DNA of 64,000 bases from NCBI GenBank assembly GCA_017940255.1, contig JAGAZB010000012.1, positions 1-64,000 of the forward strand. Reading direction: 5' to 3'. The stretch comes from Treponema sp. Its GTDB lineage: Bacteria; Spirochaetota; Spirochaetia; Treponematales; Treponemataceae. The notes beneath the pieces were generated by a model, which was not told where the DNA came from, ran no database searches, and saw only the letters and a program-made list of their open reading frames with translations. Each line of letters begins with the position of its first letter. The first letter of the stretch is position 1. Below, piece by piece: positions 9,668-18,400 of the stretch. A program made the position numbers and the translations under genes.

Positions 9668-9862
9668 CTATAAAATTTCAATTTCTACATAATCTTGTTC
9701 TAAATCGTCACAGTCAATTTCTCCAACACAACAACTTGAACCTAACATGAATGTAAATTCATTTCCACAAGAAGGACAACTTATAGTTGTACAATCTGAA
9801 TTTAATGTACTTCGATGAGTATCTCCGCCATCAAGATTTGCTACATCGACAAACCTTTGATT
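9668..9862 (-). pseudogene. Remnant of a small zinc-ribbon protein
   Basis: Minus-strand frame of 64 codons ending in TAG at 9668-9670. It encodes CTTISCPSCGNEFTF followed by SSCC and an acidic tail CDDLEQDYVEIEIL. The CPxCG knuckle and further cysteines suggest a small zinc ribbon. The frame is closed upstream by TAA at 9863-9865, and no ATG, GTG or TTG lies in a useful position, so this looks like the 3' part of a gene whose start was lost when neighbouring accessory DNA arrived. A non-standard start cannot be excluded. Confidence 0.4.
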
Positions 9863-9948
9863 TTAGTATGAGAATGTTACGATTAAAAGCATAATTAATG
9901 ACCAAAGCATACATTTATGATATAAAGGAATTATAGGTTTAAGAAAAA

Positions 9949-12900
9949 ATGAAAAATGCCAATAAAATCAAATTTGAACATCTTGCTCCTGTAAGTAATA
10001 TTCCTAAAGAAGATACAAAAGTCTTTGATGAAGCAATGGATTTTGCATTGAAAGATGAAAATATTCATAATATTGCTGTTACCGGTTCTTATGGAGCTGG
10101 TAAATCAAGTTTGATAAAATCGTATGAAAAGCACCATGATTATAAGTTCTTAAATATTTCGTTAGCGACATTTGAGATTAAAAAGAATATGACTAATCAA
10201 AATGTCGAACAAACAGATTATTTGGAAGAAGGAGAACCTACAGAAGAAAGTGCAGACGTAACTATTATTCCTTTTTCTATGCTGCAACGGATAGAAAAAA
10301 GCATTCTACAACAGATGTTTTATAAGGAAAGTTTTTGGAAACTGCCTTTTTCAAGATTCAGAAGAATAAGGAACATAACCTGGTGGCAAACCGGAATTTT
10401 AATATTGTTTGTCTGGGGAATAATAATTTTCCCGTCTGCAATTTTAGATCAGACTGGCTGGAAGTATATTGCAAGAATTGCATTCTTTAAGGATTCTATA
10501 CTGCTTGGCGCATTTTTGTGGCTCTTTGTAGTTTGTGCTTCACTTGGAATAGCTTTTATTATACGATTTTGCAATAAAATTACGCTTAGTAAAATTGGTT
10601 TGAAGAATGTGGATATTGATTTGGATATAAAAGATAAAAATTCTCTTCTTAATAAATATCTGGATGAAGTCTTATATTTTTTTGAAGCCACAGATTATAA
10701 TGTTGTGGTTTTTGAAGATTTGGATAGATTTGAAAACGCTGAGATTTTTATTAAGCTTCGAGAGTTGAATTCTTTGTTAAATAATTCAAAAAAGATTATT
10801 ACAAGGACACGCAAGAAAGTTACATTTATATATGCTCTGAAGGATGAAGTTTTTACTGACAGTAAGCGTACAAAGTTTTTTGAATTCATAATCCCTGTTA
10901 TCCCTATCATTAATAACCAGAACTCCTGTGATATTTTATTGAACATTAAAAAGAATAATCCTGAATCTGCACTTACGGATATTGATGACCACTTTTTGAT
11001 GGACATTGGACTGTATGTGAGTGATATGAGACTGCTGAAAAACTGTATTAATGAGTTTAAGATTTATGAGCAGATTGTAAACAAAGATATTTATTCTGGT
11101 GCTGTAAGTTTAGATAACTGCAAATTAGCCGAGATTAGAACAAAGATTTTTGCTTTGGTTTTATATAAGAATTTATACCCAGAGGATTTTGCACTTTTAC
11201 AGGAGAATAATGGGTATTTATTTGAGATATTTTACAATAAAGCCAAAGCCATAAAAAATCAGAAGAAAGTATTAGAAGATAAGATTAAGGCTTACAATGA
11301 TGAAATAAAGAGTCTAGCGGATATAAATAAAGATTCTATAGAAGATTTACGAAGACTTTATATTTTGAAATTAATAGAACTAACTTCAAATTTTGTACAA
11401 TTACAGTCTATTGATTATTTGAGTGATTCTGTATTTGAGAAACTGCAAAATGAAAATAAAATTACTATTAATTATGCGGTTCCTAAATACAACCCCAGGG
11501 GGTATAGCAATGTTCCTGTTGTTGAAGGTGTAAAAAATGATATTCCTGTTGATTTTAATAAGATTCAAAACAGCGTAGACCCAAAACAGTCCTACAAAGA
11601 AAAAGAAGAAATCATTTTGCAAAAACAAAATGGACGGGAGCAGGAATTAAAAGTAGAAATACAGAAATGTGAAAATGAAATAAAGGCTCTTGGGGCCTTG
11701 CCTTTGGCTGTAATAATTAATCAGTACAATGATACTTCATTTATTGAGAACGATGAAACTATAAACAAAGAACTTGTTGTTTATTTATTACGCTATTCTT
11801 ATATTGATGAACATTATTTTGATTATATTTCATATTTCTACCCTGGAGCTTTAAGCCGAACTGATAAGGAATTCCTTCTGCTGCTCAGAAATCATGGTGA
11901 GCCTGATTTTGCAAAGGAACTTAATAACATTGAAACTGTTATAGAAAGAATCCAGACTGCGGAATGGAAGAATCCTGCAGTTTTGAATAACTCGCTTTTG
12001 TCATATATTCTGACACATAAAACCGGGCATTTGAAAGAATTTATCCAAACTATGTTTGAGTATGATGCTAAAAATAGTTTTTCGTTTTTCAGTCAATATA
12101 CCAACGACAATCAAAACGCCTTACAAGTGTTTTATTCCAAGGTTTATGATTTTGTAAAAAATAAGAAAAACTGGGTAAACGTACTTTTGGGTGCTGCTGA
12201 TAATGAGCATTTGTTTGATTTTTTTATGCTCGTTGATTTTGGAGCTGATGAGCATATCAAGAACCTGCTTTCTTCTAATATTTCTGTGTTTTATAGACCG
12301 CTTGATAAGGACCATAATGCAATTGTTGCTAATAAACTAAAGGCTTTAAATGTTCATTTTGAGCTGGACAATAAAGTATTTGATAATGACATTGGCGACA
12401 TTATAATAAAAAACAATCTTTACGATTTATCAAAAGAAAATTTGATTATTCTCATTAACTGGAAGAATAATCTGCAAAAAGAAGACTACGATGACTATCT
12501 TACTCAAATTTCGCATTTGAATGATGAGTATATAAAGAAGTATGTAAATGATAACCTTGAAGTTGTTCTTGAAAATGTGATTTTTGAGCAGGAAACAATA
12601 AATGAATCTGAAGATGTTTCTGTATCAATTATTCAGAATAAAGATATTTGTATAGATAATACAAAGAAATTTATTGAATTGAATGAATGTAAGATTTCTT
12701 CAATTTCCAAGGTTAGCCATTATTTTACTTATAAAGAAGAAGGAAATGAAGAAGAACTGAAGTTTGATGTTTGGAGCTTACTGCTCGATAATAACAAAAT
12801 TATTTGCAGCTGGGAAAATGTTCTTTCTTATTATCAAGGGGACTCAAAAGGTAAAGTACATATTTTATCGGTATATCTGAATAATTTTGAAAAAGAAACG

Positions 12901-13692
12901 TACATGTTTGCAGAAGAGCCTTTGTCTAAAGAAGAACTGAAAGATGACAAGAATCCTAAATATCAGCTTGTTAGGAAATTTTATGCTGAAATTGTATTGA
13001 ATAACGATGAGCTTTGCGTGAACTCTTTTAAGCTTTTGATAGAGCAAAGCCCTTTTGCATGGAAGTCTCTAGAAAATTATTCAATCAATTCTGAAAAATT
13101 GAGATATATGATTGAAGCTGAAAAATTGAGTCTGAACAAAGAGAACTATGACGGTATAAAGGTTAATCAGAAAGAAATGCTTCCGCTTTTCATTTCATCT
13201 TATATTGATAATCAGAAGATTTTTGAATTACTTACAGGTGAGGACATAATTGCATATATTACAGATGAATCTATTAAACCATCTAGAAAATTTAAACTGC
13301 TCTCAAACGAATTTCCTCTACTTAAAACTATAAATAATGCATTATTCTTTGAAAAAGTTGCAAATCTTGTTGTTTCAAATAATTATAAAAAAGCGGTTTG
13401 TGTTGACTGGACTGTGGGTATAGGGGGTGTAATAAATAGTCTGGAAATTGAAAATATTTTGCAGTTTGTCTTGTTGCAAATTGACTGCTGGAATAAACAG
13501 GAAATCGAAAAGATTTTTAGCAAATTGCCTAAGCCATATAATGAACTGATTCAGAAATCTAGAAGTGTGATGAAAATCAATGATTCAGAAATTAATAAAA
13601 AAATTCTTGAGAAATTAAAATCAAGTGGCTTTGTTACTAGTTATAGCGTAGATAGGAAAAACAAACTGGTTGTGCGAAGAAAGCAAAAATGA
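9949..13692 (+). CDS. YobI-type P-loop NTPase, membrane-anchored, 1247 aa
   Basis: The N-terminus (FEHLAPVSNI ... EAMDFAL ... IHNIAVTGSYGAGKSS) is characteristic of YobI-like P-loop proteins, related to KAP/STAND ATPases. Walker A is GSYGAGKSS at residues 46-54. Walker B is VVVFEDLDRF at about 252-261. Two membrane helices lie between them at about 147-165 and 182-206, the usual KAP-type insertion. AVPKYNPRGYSNVPVVEG lies at about residue 510, and the rest is a long helical C-terminal part without recognisable catalytic motifs. Related large NTPases often sit in defence islands. A phage-defence or stress-sensing role is inferred from the neighbours, not shown. The gene is AT-rich and convergent with the FRG gene. 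Confidence 0.8.
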   Translation: MKNANKIKFEHLAPVSNIPKEDTKVFDEAMDFALKDENIHNIAVTGSYGAGKSSLIKSYEKHHDYKFLNISLATFEIKKNMTNQNVEQTDYLEEGEPTEESADVTIIPFSMLQRIEKSILQQMFYKESFWKLPFSRFRRIRNITWWQTGILILFVWGIIIFPSAILDQTGWKYIARIAFFKDSILLGAFLWLFVVCASLGIAFIIRFCNKITLSKIGLKNVDIDLDIKDKNSLLNKYLDEVLYFFEATDYNVVVFEDLDRFENAEIFIKLRELNSLLNNSKKIITRTRKKVTFIYALKDEVFTDSKRTKFFEFIIPVIPIINNQNSCDILLNIKKNNPESALTDIDDHFLMDIGLYVSDMRLLKNCINEFKIYEQIVNKDIYSGAVSLDNCKLAEIRTKIFALVLYKNLYPEDFALLQENNGYLFEIFYNKAKAIKNQKKVLEDKIKAYNDEIKSLADINKDSIEDLRRLYILKLIELTSNFVQLQSIDYLSDSVFEKLQNENKITINYAVPKYNPRGYSNVPVVEGVKNDIPVDFNKIQNSVDPKQSYKEKEEIILQKQNGREQELKVEIQKCENEIKALGALPLAVIINQYNDTSFIENDETINKELVVYLLRYSYIDEHYFDYISYFYPGALSRTDKEFLLLLRNHGEPDFAKELNNIETVIERIQTAEWKNPAVLNNSLLSYILTHKTGHLKEFIQTMFEYDAKNSFSFFSQYTNDNQNALQVFYSKVYDFVKNKKNWVNVLLGAADNEHLFDFFMLVDFGADEHIKNLLSSNISVFYRPLDKDHNAIVANKLKALNVHFELDNKVFDNDIGDIIIKNNLYDLSKENLIILINWKNNLQKEDYDDYLTQISHLNDEYIKKYVNDNLEVVLENVIFEQETINESEDVSVSIIQNKDICIDNTKKFIELNECKISSISKVSHYFTYKEEGNEEELKFDVWSLLLDNNKIICSWENVLSYYQGDSKGKVHILSVYLNNFEKETYMFAEEPLSKEELKDDKNPKYQLVRKFYAEIVLNNDELCVNSFKLLIEQSPFAWKSLENYSINSEKLRYMIEAEKLSLNKENYDGIKVNQKEMLPLFISSYIDNQKIFELLTGEDIIAYITDESIKPSRKFKLLSNEFPLLKTINNALFFEKVANLVVSNNYKKAVCVDWTVGIGGVINSLEIENILQFVLLQIDCWNKQEIEKIFSKLPKPYNELIQKSRSVMKINDSEINKKILEKLKSSGFVTSYSVDRKNKLVVRRKQK

Positions 13693-13737
13693 GGAAAATA
13701 AAAAAGGAAAAGATTATAATGAGTATTATTATCAGTA

Positions 13738-14610
13738 TCATTCCCTTTTCAATCCTTCAATATAGTCATAGAACAAAGCCAATACTTCATCACGGATTTT
13801 TCTCGCTTCTTCATCAACTACTGTTTTATTGCCATACACAGTGTATTCATTTAACTGTAATGTATATAATACTTGTTCAAAATAGGAATAATACTTTTTA
13901 GGAATAGAGAACCGATGAAAATAATTACTAAAAGGTTGCAGATTCAAAGGCTGAAAGTTATTGCCATGTATTATAAAGTTGCCAGATTGCCGGGTAATTC
14001 TATAATTTTGAATTGAAGGTTTTACACAAATTGGTAAATATGGCATATCTTCTGAGCTGATGTATTTTAAAAGGAATTGTATTGTTTCATTTAAAACAGG
14101 AATGGGCTCAGAAAATGTTTGTTTTAGCAATCCTTTTGTAACGTTATAATTTAAATTATTTGGAGAAAATACAAAAATATTTACATAAGGTTCTGAATAA
14201 TCACATCCGTGAATTGCAAAAAACAGACCTATTAGAGGATCTTCACTCCAGTCAAGTAATGTTGTAGGAAGCCCGTAATGCTGAGCTAGAAAATACCATT
14301 CCATATCATTTACAGGTTTGCCTATATTCACTTTGTTTTGAATGCAATAGGCTTTGAATTTATCAAGTAATTTTGGAATTGATGGAACTAAAACAGTTTG
14401 TCCATGCCCCAAATAATAATTTGGAGTTTCCATTTGTAACGGTGTCCCAAACTGATTTGCTACTTGTATTGCATGCCGTAATAACGATGGCTGTAAATCG
14501 TAATAAGGGCGGTTTTGCCCTCTAAACCAAAGCTGTGATCCTTGTTCTTGTTTCTTTATTTCTGAGATGGCTTGGAGGTATTCTTCTAAATTATGTATTT
14601 CAAAAGTCAT
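13738..14610 (-). CDS. FRG domain-containing protein
   Basis: 290 residues. The N-terminus contains the FRG signature: SQLWFRGQNRPYYDLQPSLLRH (F-R-G core), then YFLAQHYGLPTTLLDWSEDPLIGLFFAIHG. FRG-domain proteins are common in phages, toxin loci and defence islands, but their biochemical activity is not settled. The gene lies 38 bases downstream of the 291-residue unknown gene on the same strand, so they form a likely two-gene operon. It converges on the YobI NTPase gene with 45 bases between the stops. No signal peptide or membrane helix is visible. Confidence 0.83.
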   Translation of the reverse strand: MTFEIHNLEEYLQAISEIKKQEQGSQLWFRGQNRPYYDLQPSLLRHAIQVANQFGTPLQMETPNYYLGHGQTVLVPSIPKLLDKFKAYCIQNKVNIGKPVNDMEWYFLAQHYGLPTTLLDWSEDPLIGLFFAIHGCDYSEPYVNIFVFSPNNLNYNVTKGLLKQTFSEPIPVLNETIQFLLKYISSEDMPYLPICVKPSIQNYRITRQSGNFIIHGNNFQPLNLQPFSNYFHRFSIPKKYYSYFEQVLYTLQLNEYTVYGNKTVVDEEARKIRDEVLALFYDYIEGLKRE

Positions 14611-14648
14611 TTTTTATCATAATCCCAAAAGTTCAAGCGTTAAGAAAA

Positions 14649-15524
14649 TTAAACTATTTCATCGATTGAAATCTGATTAATACCTAAATTATTGATTATT
14701 TGGGACTGTTTTGCCATAACTGGATTTAGAATGCTTCGAATATAAGTTTTCATTTGTTCAGGCGTATTAGGATCATTTAACTGTTTATATAGGTTTGAGA
14801 TTCTTTCTGTATTTTGCAATAAGTTTCCCGATAATTGACTTTGAGACAATATATCATCTCTGTGTTCTTTCTGTATATTACAATAAATAGAAACAATTGT
14901 TCCTAAGGCTCCTATGAATGTCATAATACCAGGACTATTTATTGATAAAGATTTCAAATGAACTGATTTTTTTTGTTTAAAATCATATAAAGGGTATAGA
15001 CAATCTTGAAGCTTTACATATATATCTGGACGTTGTGTTTTCTTGAATTGTTCAAAAAATTCTTTATTACATTCATTATCGAAAATCAAACAGATAAAAC
15101 TTGTCTCATTTGCTTTATCAAAAGAAAGAGTCGATATTTCAGAAGAATTGAGTTCTTCATATGGAAGTAACTCTTTACTTTGTGTTCTTATATAAAAATT
15201 CTCTAGAGGGACTTTATATTCATTTATTATATCGACAAAATTAAGCAATGATTGCATTTTTATAAATGTTTGCATCAATTCTTCGCAATAATGAAGCAAT
15301 GTATAAGAAGGCAAAATGGATTTACATTTAAGTGATAGTAATCCAAGTTTATCTGAATTAATAAACTTTTCAAGTTCTTCTTTTGGAAGAGTAAAAGCCA
15401 CATCCCCATTTGTTGCAAAAATACCACTTCTGATTGTTTCCATATTGTTATTATAAACCTGTTTCTGATTTTTTGAAACTTTATAATAATTAATTAATTC
15501 AAAGTAAATATTTCTTAAATCCAA
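14649..15524 (-). CDS. Hypothetical protein upstream of FRG gene, one membrane segment
   Basis: 291 residues; family not recognised. One hydrophobic segment, GIMTFIGALGTIVSIYC, lies at about residues 200-218. It is followed by a polar, helical, probably coiled-coil tail rich in Gln and Asn (SQSQLSGNLLQNTERISNLYKQL). The N-terminal 190 residues look soluble and mixed alpha/beta. An N-out or N-in single-pass topology is possible. Its tight spacing to the FRG gene suggests a functional pair, perhaps sensor or anchor plus effector. That is inference from synteny only. An alternative start is Met28. Confidence 0.6.
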   Translation of the reverse strand: MDLRNIYFELINYYKVSKNQKQVYNNNMETIRSGIFATNGDVAFTLPKEELEKFINSDKLGLLSLKCKSILPSYTLLHYCEELMQTFIKMQSLLNFVDIINEYKVPLENFYIRTQSKELLPYEELNSSEISTLSFDKANETSFICLIFDNECNKEFFEQFKKTQRPDIYVKLQDCLYPLYDFKQKKSVHLKSLSINSPGIMTFIGALGTIVSIYCNIQKEHRDDILSQSQLSGNLLQNTERISNLYKQLNDPNTPEQMKTYIRSILNPVMAKQSQIINNLGINQISIDEIV

Positions 15525-15553
15525 ATTAACTTCAGTTTTCGTATACTTCCCCT

Positions 15554-15891
15554 ATGAAGATACAAGACAGAACCTGCACACTGACAGTTGCAAAAGACAA
15601 TACCTATATTCCATTACCCTACAGCGAGGAAACTGTAAGATAAACGTCCAAAGGCTATGAACTGCCTGCAGTAATCGGAAAAAGGAACAGAGAAAAGTAT
15701 GTAGAAACTAAACGAGTATTAGAAGGCTGCTTCGTTACACGTTTAGATTATAATTGCATACTTGGACTGTTCCTTTTGTTTTTAACGATGAAGCTGCATT
15801 TGACTTATATGCAGACTGCGTATATGAAAAGATAGTATATAAAAATGCCTGCCTAAACAGCTTTGAATTATGGGCAGAAACTGCACACTGA
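15554..15891 (+). pseudogene. Decayed first copy of a tandemly duplicated small gene
   Basis: Starts with ATG at 15554 and is clearly homologous to the gene at 15870-16253 (CTLTVAKD, PLPYSEETVR, SKGYELP, VTRLDYN in both). It carries a TAA where the second copy has CAA (just after SEETVR) and a frameshift near 15783, after which homology continues as FNDEAAFDLYADCVYEKI. Its last codons (FELWAETAH, stop at 15889-15891) run into the beginning of the second copy. The two were joined by recombination across a short shared GCAGAAAC/TGCACACTGAC stretch. It is not expected to be translated usefully. Confidence 0.75.
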
Positions 15892-16253
15892 CTGTGGCAA
15901 AAGACGGTTACTATTATCCACTACCATACAGCGAGGAAACTGTACGACAAGCGTCGAAAGGCTACGCTCTGCCAGGCGTCATCGGTATCAGTAACAGAGA
16001 GAAACTTGTTGAAACCGGCAAAGCTATTATAGACTGCGTGGTTACAAGACTTGAATATAATAATATTCTGGCTCTGTTCCTTTTGCTTTTTTATTCCAAT
16101 GATAAGTTTGATATTCTTGTTGATAGAGTTTGTGAAAAAGTCATTTATAAAAACGTATCTGTAAAAGAGTTTGAACTTAGAGCAGAAAACAAAGATGCTT
16201 TCTATTTTAGATTTGATGTAAAAGAAAATGAAGATTCTTTTGTAGATGACTAG
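15870..16253 (+). CDS. Hypothetical protein, second copy of the tandem pair
   Basis: 127 residues, family not recognised. The protein contains CTLTVAKDG, PLPYSEETVRQASKGY and a hydrophobic ILALFLLLFYSN segment near the middle, and it ends in an acidic tail. Its ATG is borrowed from the 3' end of the decayed first copy: the original N-terminus (MKIQDRT in copy 1) is replaced by MGRN, and no Shine-Dalgarno precedes it. It may therefore be a silent remnant even though the frame is intact. Confidence 0.45.
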   Translation: MGRNCTLTVAKDGYYYPLPYSEETVRQASKGYALPGVIGISNREKLVETGKAIIDCVVTRLEYNNILALFLLLFYSNDKFDILVDRVCEKVIYKNVSVKEFELRAENKDAFYFRFDVKENEDSFVDD

Positions 16254-16372
16254 CCAATAAGAATGCCGGCTCTACCCTGGGGTGGTTTCGATACGTCCTT
16301 CGGGTCGTGACTCATCAGGACAACTGTCGTAAGGTCTGTCAGCCTCTGCTGGAGGACTCGAGTGATGATATT

Positions 16373-16999
16373 ATGGATGATACAAAACTAAACCTTATAC
16401 TGCGCTGCTTTGACAGTCTAAAAGTAAAGATGACGGAAGAAGAACTTTCAACCTTCATTCTTGATAATGATTTTTCAAACACAGACATTGATGCAACATT
16501 GAGAATGTTTACATTCCTTGAGAAGCGTAACAACGAAGCATCTATTCAGATGATGCTTTGCCTCAGTAAACTGCCTTTGAAAAAAAATGTCGCGCTGATT
16601 GGACCTGCAGGTACTGGAAAGACTCACATCGCCATGGCTTATGGCCACAGTGGCAGAGTCATCTCAAAACTTGTGAAACCGTCTTGCCTGATCATTGATG
16701 AAGTTGGACATTGTGTCTTCGATAAGGAAAATACAAGGATGTTCATTGATCTCGTCGACCGCCGTTACAATATGGAAGACCCGTACACAATGATTTTCAC
16801 CAGTAACAAGCAGCCTTCTCAGTGGAAGCAGAATTTCAATGAAGACGACTCGCTGCTTTGTGCACTGGATAGAATCTTTGATGATGTCATGATTTTCAAT
16901 CTTCGTGGCAACAGTTACCGCGGGAAGGAATGTGAATCTTATTCCCTGACAACTCTCAGGGGAAAAGCGACAAACGTCATATTACCGGCAACAAACTAA
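16373..16999 (+). pseudogene. istB: IS21-family IstB-like ATPase with internal deletion
   Basis: 208 residues from the ATG at 16373. It is the helper ATPase of IS21-type transposition. ALIGPAGTGKTHIAMAYGH is the Walker A region, and LKPSCLIIDE-like KPSCLIIDEVGHCVFDKE is Walker B. SRRYE-type DRRYNMEDPYTMIFTSNKQPSQW and LDRIFDDVMIFNLRGNSYR complete the AAA+ core. About 40-45 residues that normally separate Walker A from Walker B (the ACRxGYRVRF region) are missing in frame, between AYGH and SGRV. No istA precedes it. The frame also reads upstream to 16307, perhaps the tail of a lost istA. It is inactive by inference. Confidence 0.8.
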
Positions 17000-17133
17000 A
17001 TTAAGTTCTAAAAGACTGAGTTTCTGGTTATTTCTTTTGAACTAATAATTAGTTTTTCTCGTTGAACTATCTGTGGCTAATTTAGGCGAGCTCTAATAAA
17101 ATATAGATTATAATAAAATCATTGAGGTGTAAA

Positions 17134-18084
17134 ATGGCAAGTCAAGAAATTATAGAGAAAAGAATTGCTATATTAAAGCTAATCAAACAAGAATTACAGA
17201 AAAGCGAAACTTTTTTAGATATTGATAATCCCCCAAATGATAATATTGATTACTTTATATGGGCTGGGACGAGCGATGGTCTTATTGGTAATACAATTTG
17301 TCATTATGAATTTATCATCTTTCCTAAAAGTTCAAATAATTTGACTGTAGAAATACACTTTGAAGATAAAAGATTCTTGAAGGCCTTTGAGAGCATAAAA
17401 TATGATAAAGACTTTGATTTTATCGATTGGGATAATGGAAATCATAAAAGAATAATTTTTAGAGATAATAAGATAAATATTGATAATCCTTCAATCGATA
17501 ATTCCAAGATTGTAAAAAAAGCTATGGAAGACTTAAACTATCTTCATAAAAAGGTTTGGAAAAAATTATTCAAAATACTACAAAGAGAGCAAATTTCAGA
17601 AAATATAAAGCAAAACTATTTATCAAAAACAAAATTAGCTATAGGAAATGGAAGTATAGTCAGAAGCAAACATTATAAGCCTATTTCTAAAAGCGAGTTT
17701 AAGGAATTAAATACAATTCATGGTGCTATTCAAGATTATTTATGTAACGATGAGAGTAATAAGAAAATATATGAAACTATAGAAACTGAAAAGCAATTTA
17801 TTGGACTTTCTTACAAGATAGATATACTTGCAAAATTAAAAGATGAAGATAGATATGATGTATTCGAAGTAAAATCTGCAGAGACGGCTGAGATTTGTAT
17901 AAAAGAAGCTCTGGGGCAACTCTTATTTTATAAATATCTTTTAGAAAAAGGTGATTATAAAATTAATCAACTTATTATTGCTGGTCCTTCAAAAATCACA
18001 TGTATTGAAAAAGAATATTTAAATAGCTTAAACAACTTGATTCCGGAATTAAGATATAAATATGTTCCGAGTATAAAATATTAG
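17134..18084 (+). CDS. Probable PD-(D/E)XK superfamily nuclease
   Basis: 316 residues from the ATG at 17134, which has GAGGTG at 17124-17129 as ribosome-binding site; an in-frame TTG at 17122 is less likely. The C-terminal third carries the pattern KIDILAKLKDEDRYDVFEVKSAE (D near residue 229, E-x-K near 244), then a helix with QLLFYKYLL. This is the usual core of PD-(D/E)XK nucleases, with a downstream Q-x-x-x-Y motif. The N-terminal 200 residues are not recognised. The gene is AT-rich and lies between IS21 remnants, next to HEPN and AbiH genes. A role in defence is plausible but unproven. Confidence 0.55.
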   Translation: MASQEIIEKRIAILKLIKQELQKSETFLDIDNPPNDNIDYFIWAGTSDGLIGNTICHYEFIIFPKSSNNLTVEIHFEDKRFLKAFESIKYDKDFDFIDWDNGNHKRIIFRDNKINIDNPSIDNSKIVKKAMEDLNYLHKKVWKKLFKILQREQISENIKQNYLSKTKLAIGNGSIVRSKHYKPISKSEFKELNTIHGAIQDYLCNDESNKKIYETIETEKQFIGLSYKIDILAKLKDEDRYDVFEVKSAETAEICIKEALGQLLFYKYLLEKGDYKINQLIIAGPSKITCIEKEYLNSLNNLIPELRYKYVPSIKY

Positions 18085-18400
18085 TAGAATTTTAGAAATT
18101 TAAATTCGAAATTGAAACTTTATATCTTTTTCGGAAAAAAAACTCTTCTAAAAAGTGAATATATCTTTAAAGAACCTGAAATTATGAGATATAGTATATT
18201 TTCTTGTGATTTCAGATTGAATCTATAGAGAAAAAACGATTGTTTTTATATTTGCGTCGTAAAAACTATGGTAAGTTAAAAACTTGTACAAAAAGGATTT
18301 CAGAGATATTATCAGATTTACAATAGTCGTTGATATATTAATTGATTGTAAATTGCATTCAGATGTATTACATGGAAATAATAAATAAGGTGTTCAAAAT
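18085..18400. other. Non-coding AT-rich spacer (316 bp)
   Basis: No open frame, RNA gene or strong hairpin was found here. It separates the nuclease-like gene from the HEPN/AbiH pair and probably holds the promoter of that pair. Only generic AT-rich -10-like words are present, so no site is called. Confidence 0.5.

Noticed and set aside
13689..13901. Short + strand frame after the YobI-type gene
   Set aside because: It overlaps the 3' part of the FRG gene on the other strand and has no family-like sequence; the ATGA overlap is probably chance.
16999..17121. Right end of the IS21 element
   Set aside because: I searched for the complement of the TGTTAGCGCCGGGTGAAAAC end and found no convincing match, so no IS terminus was called here.
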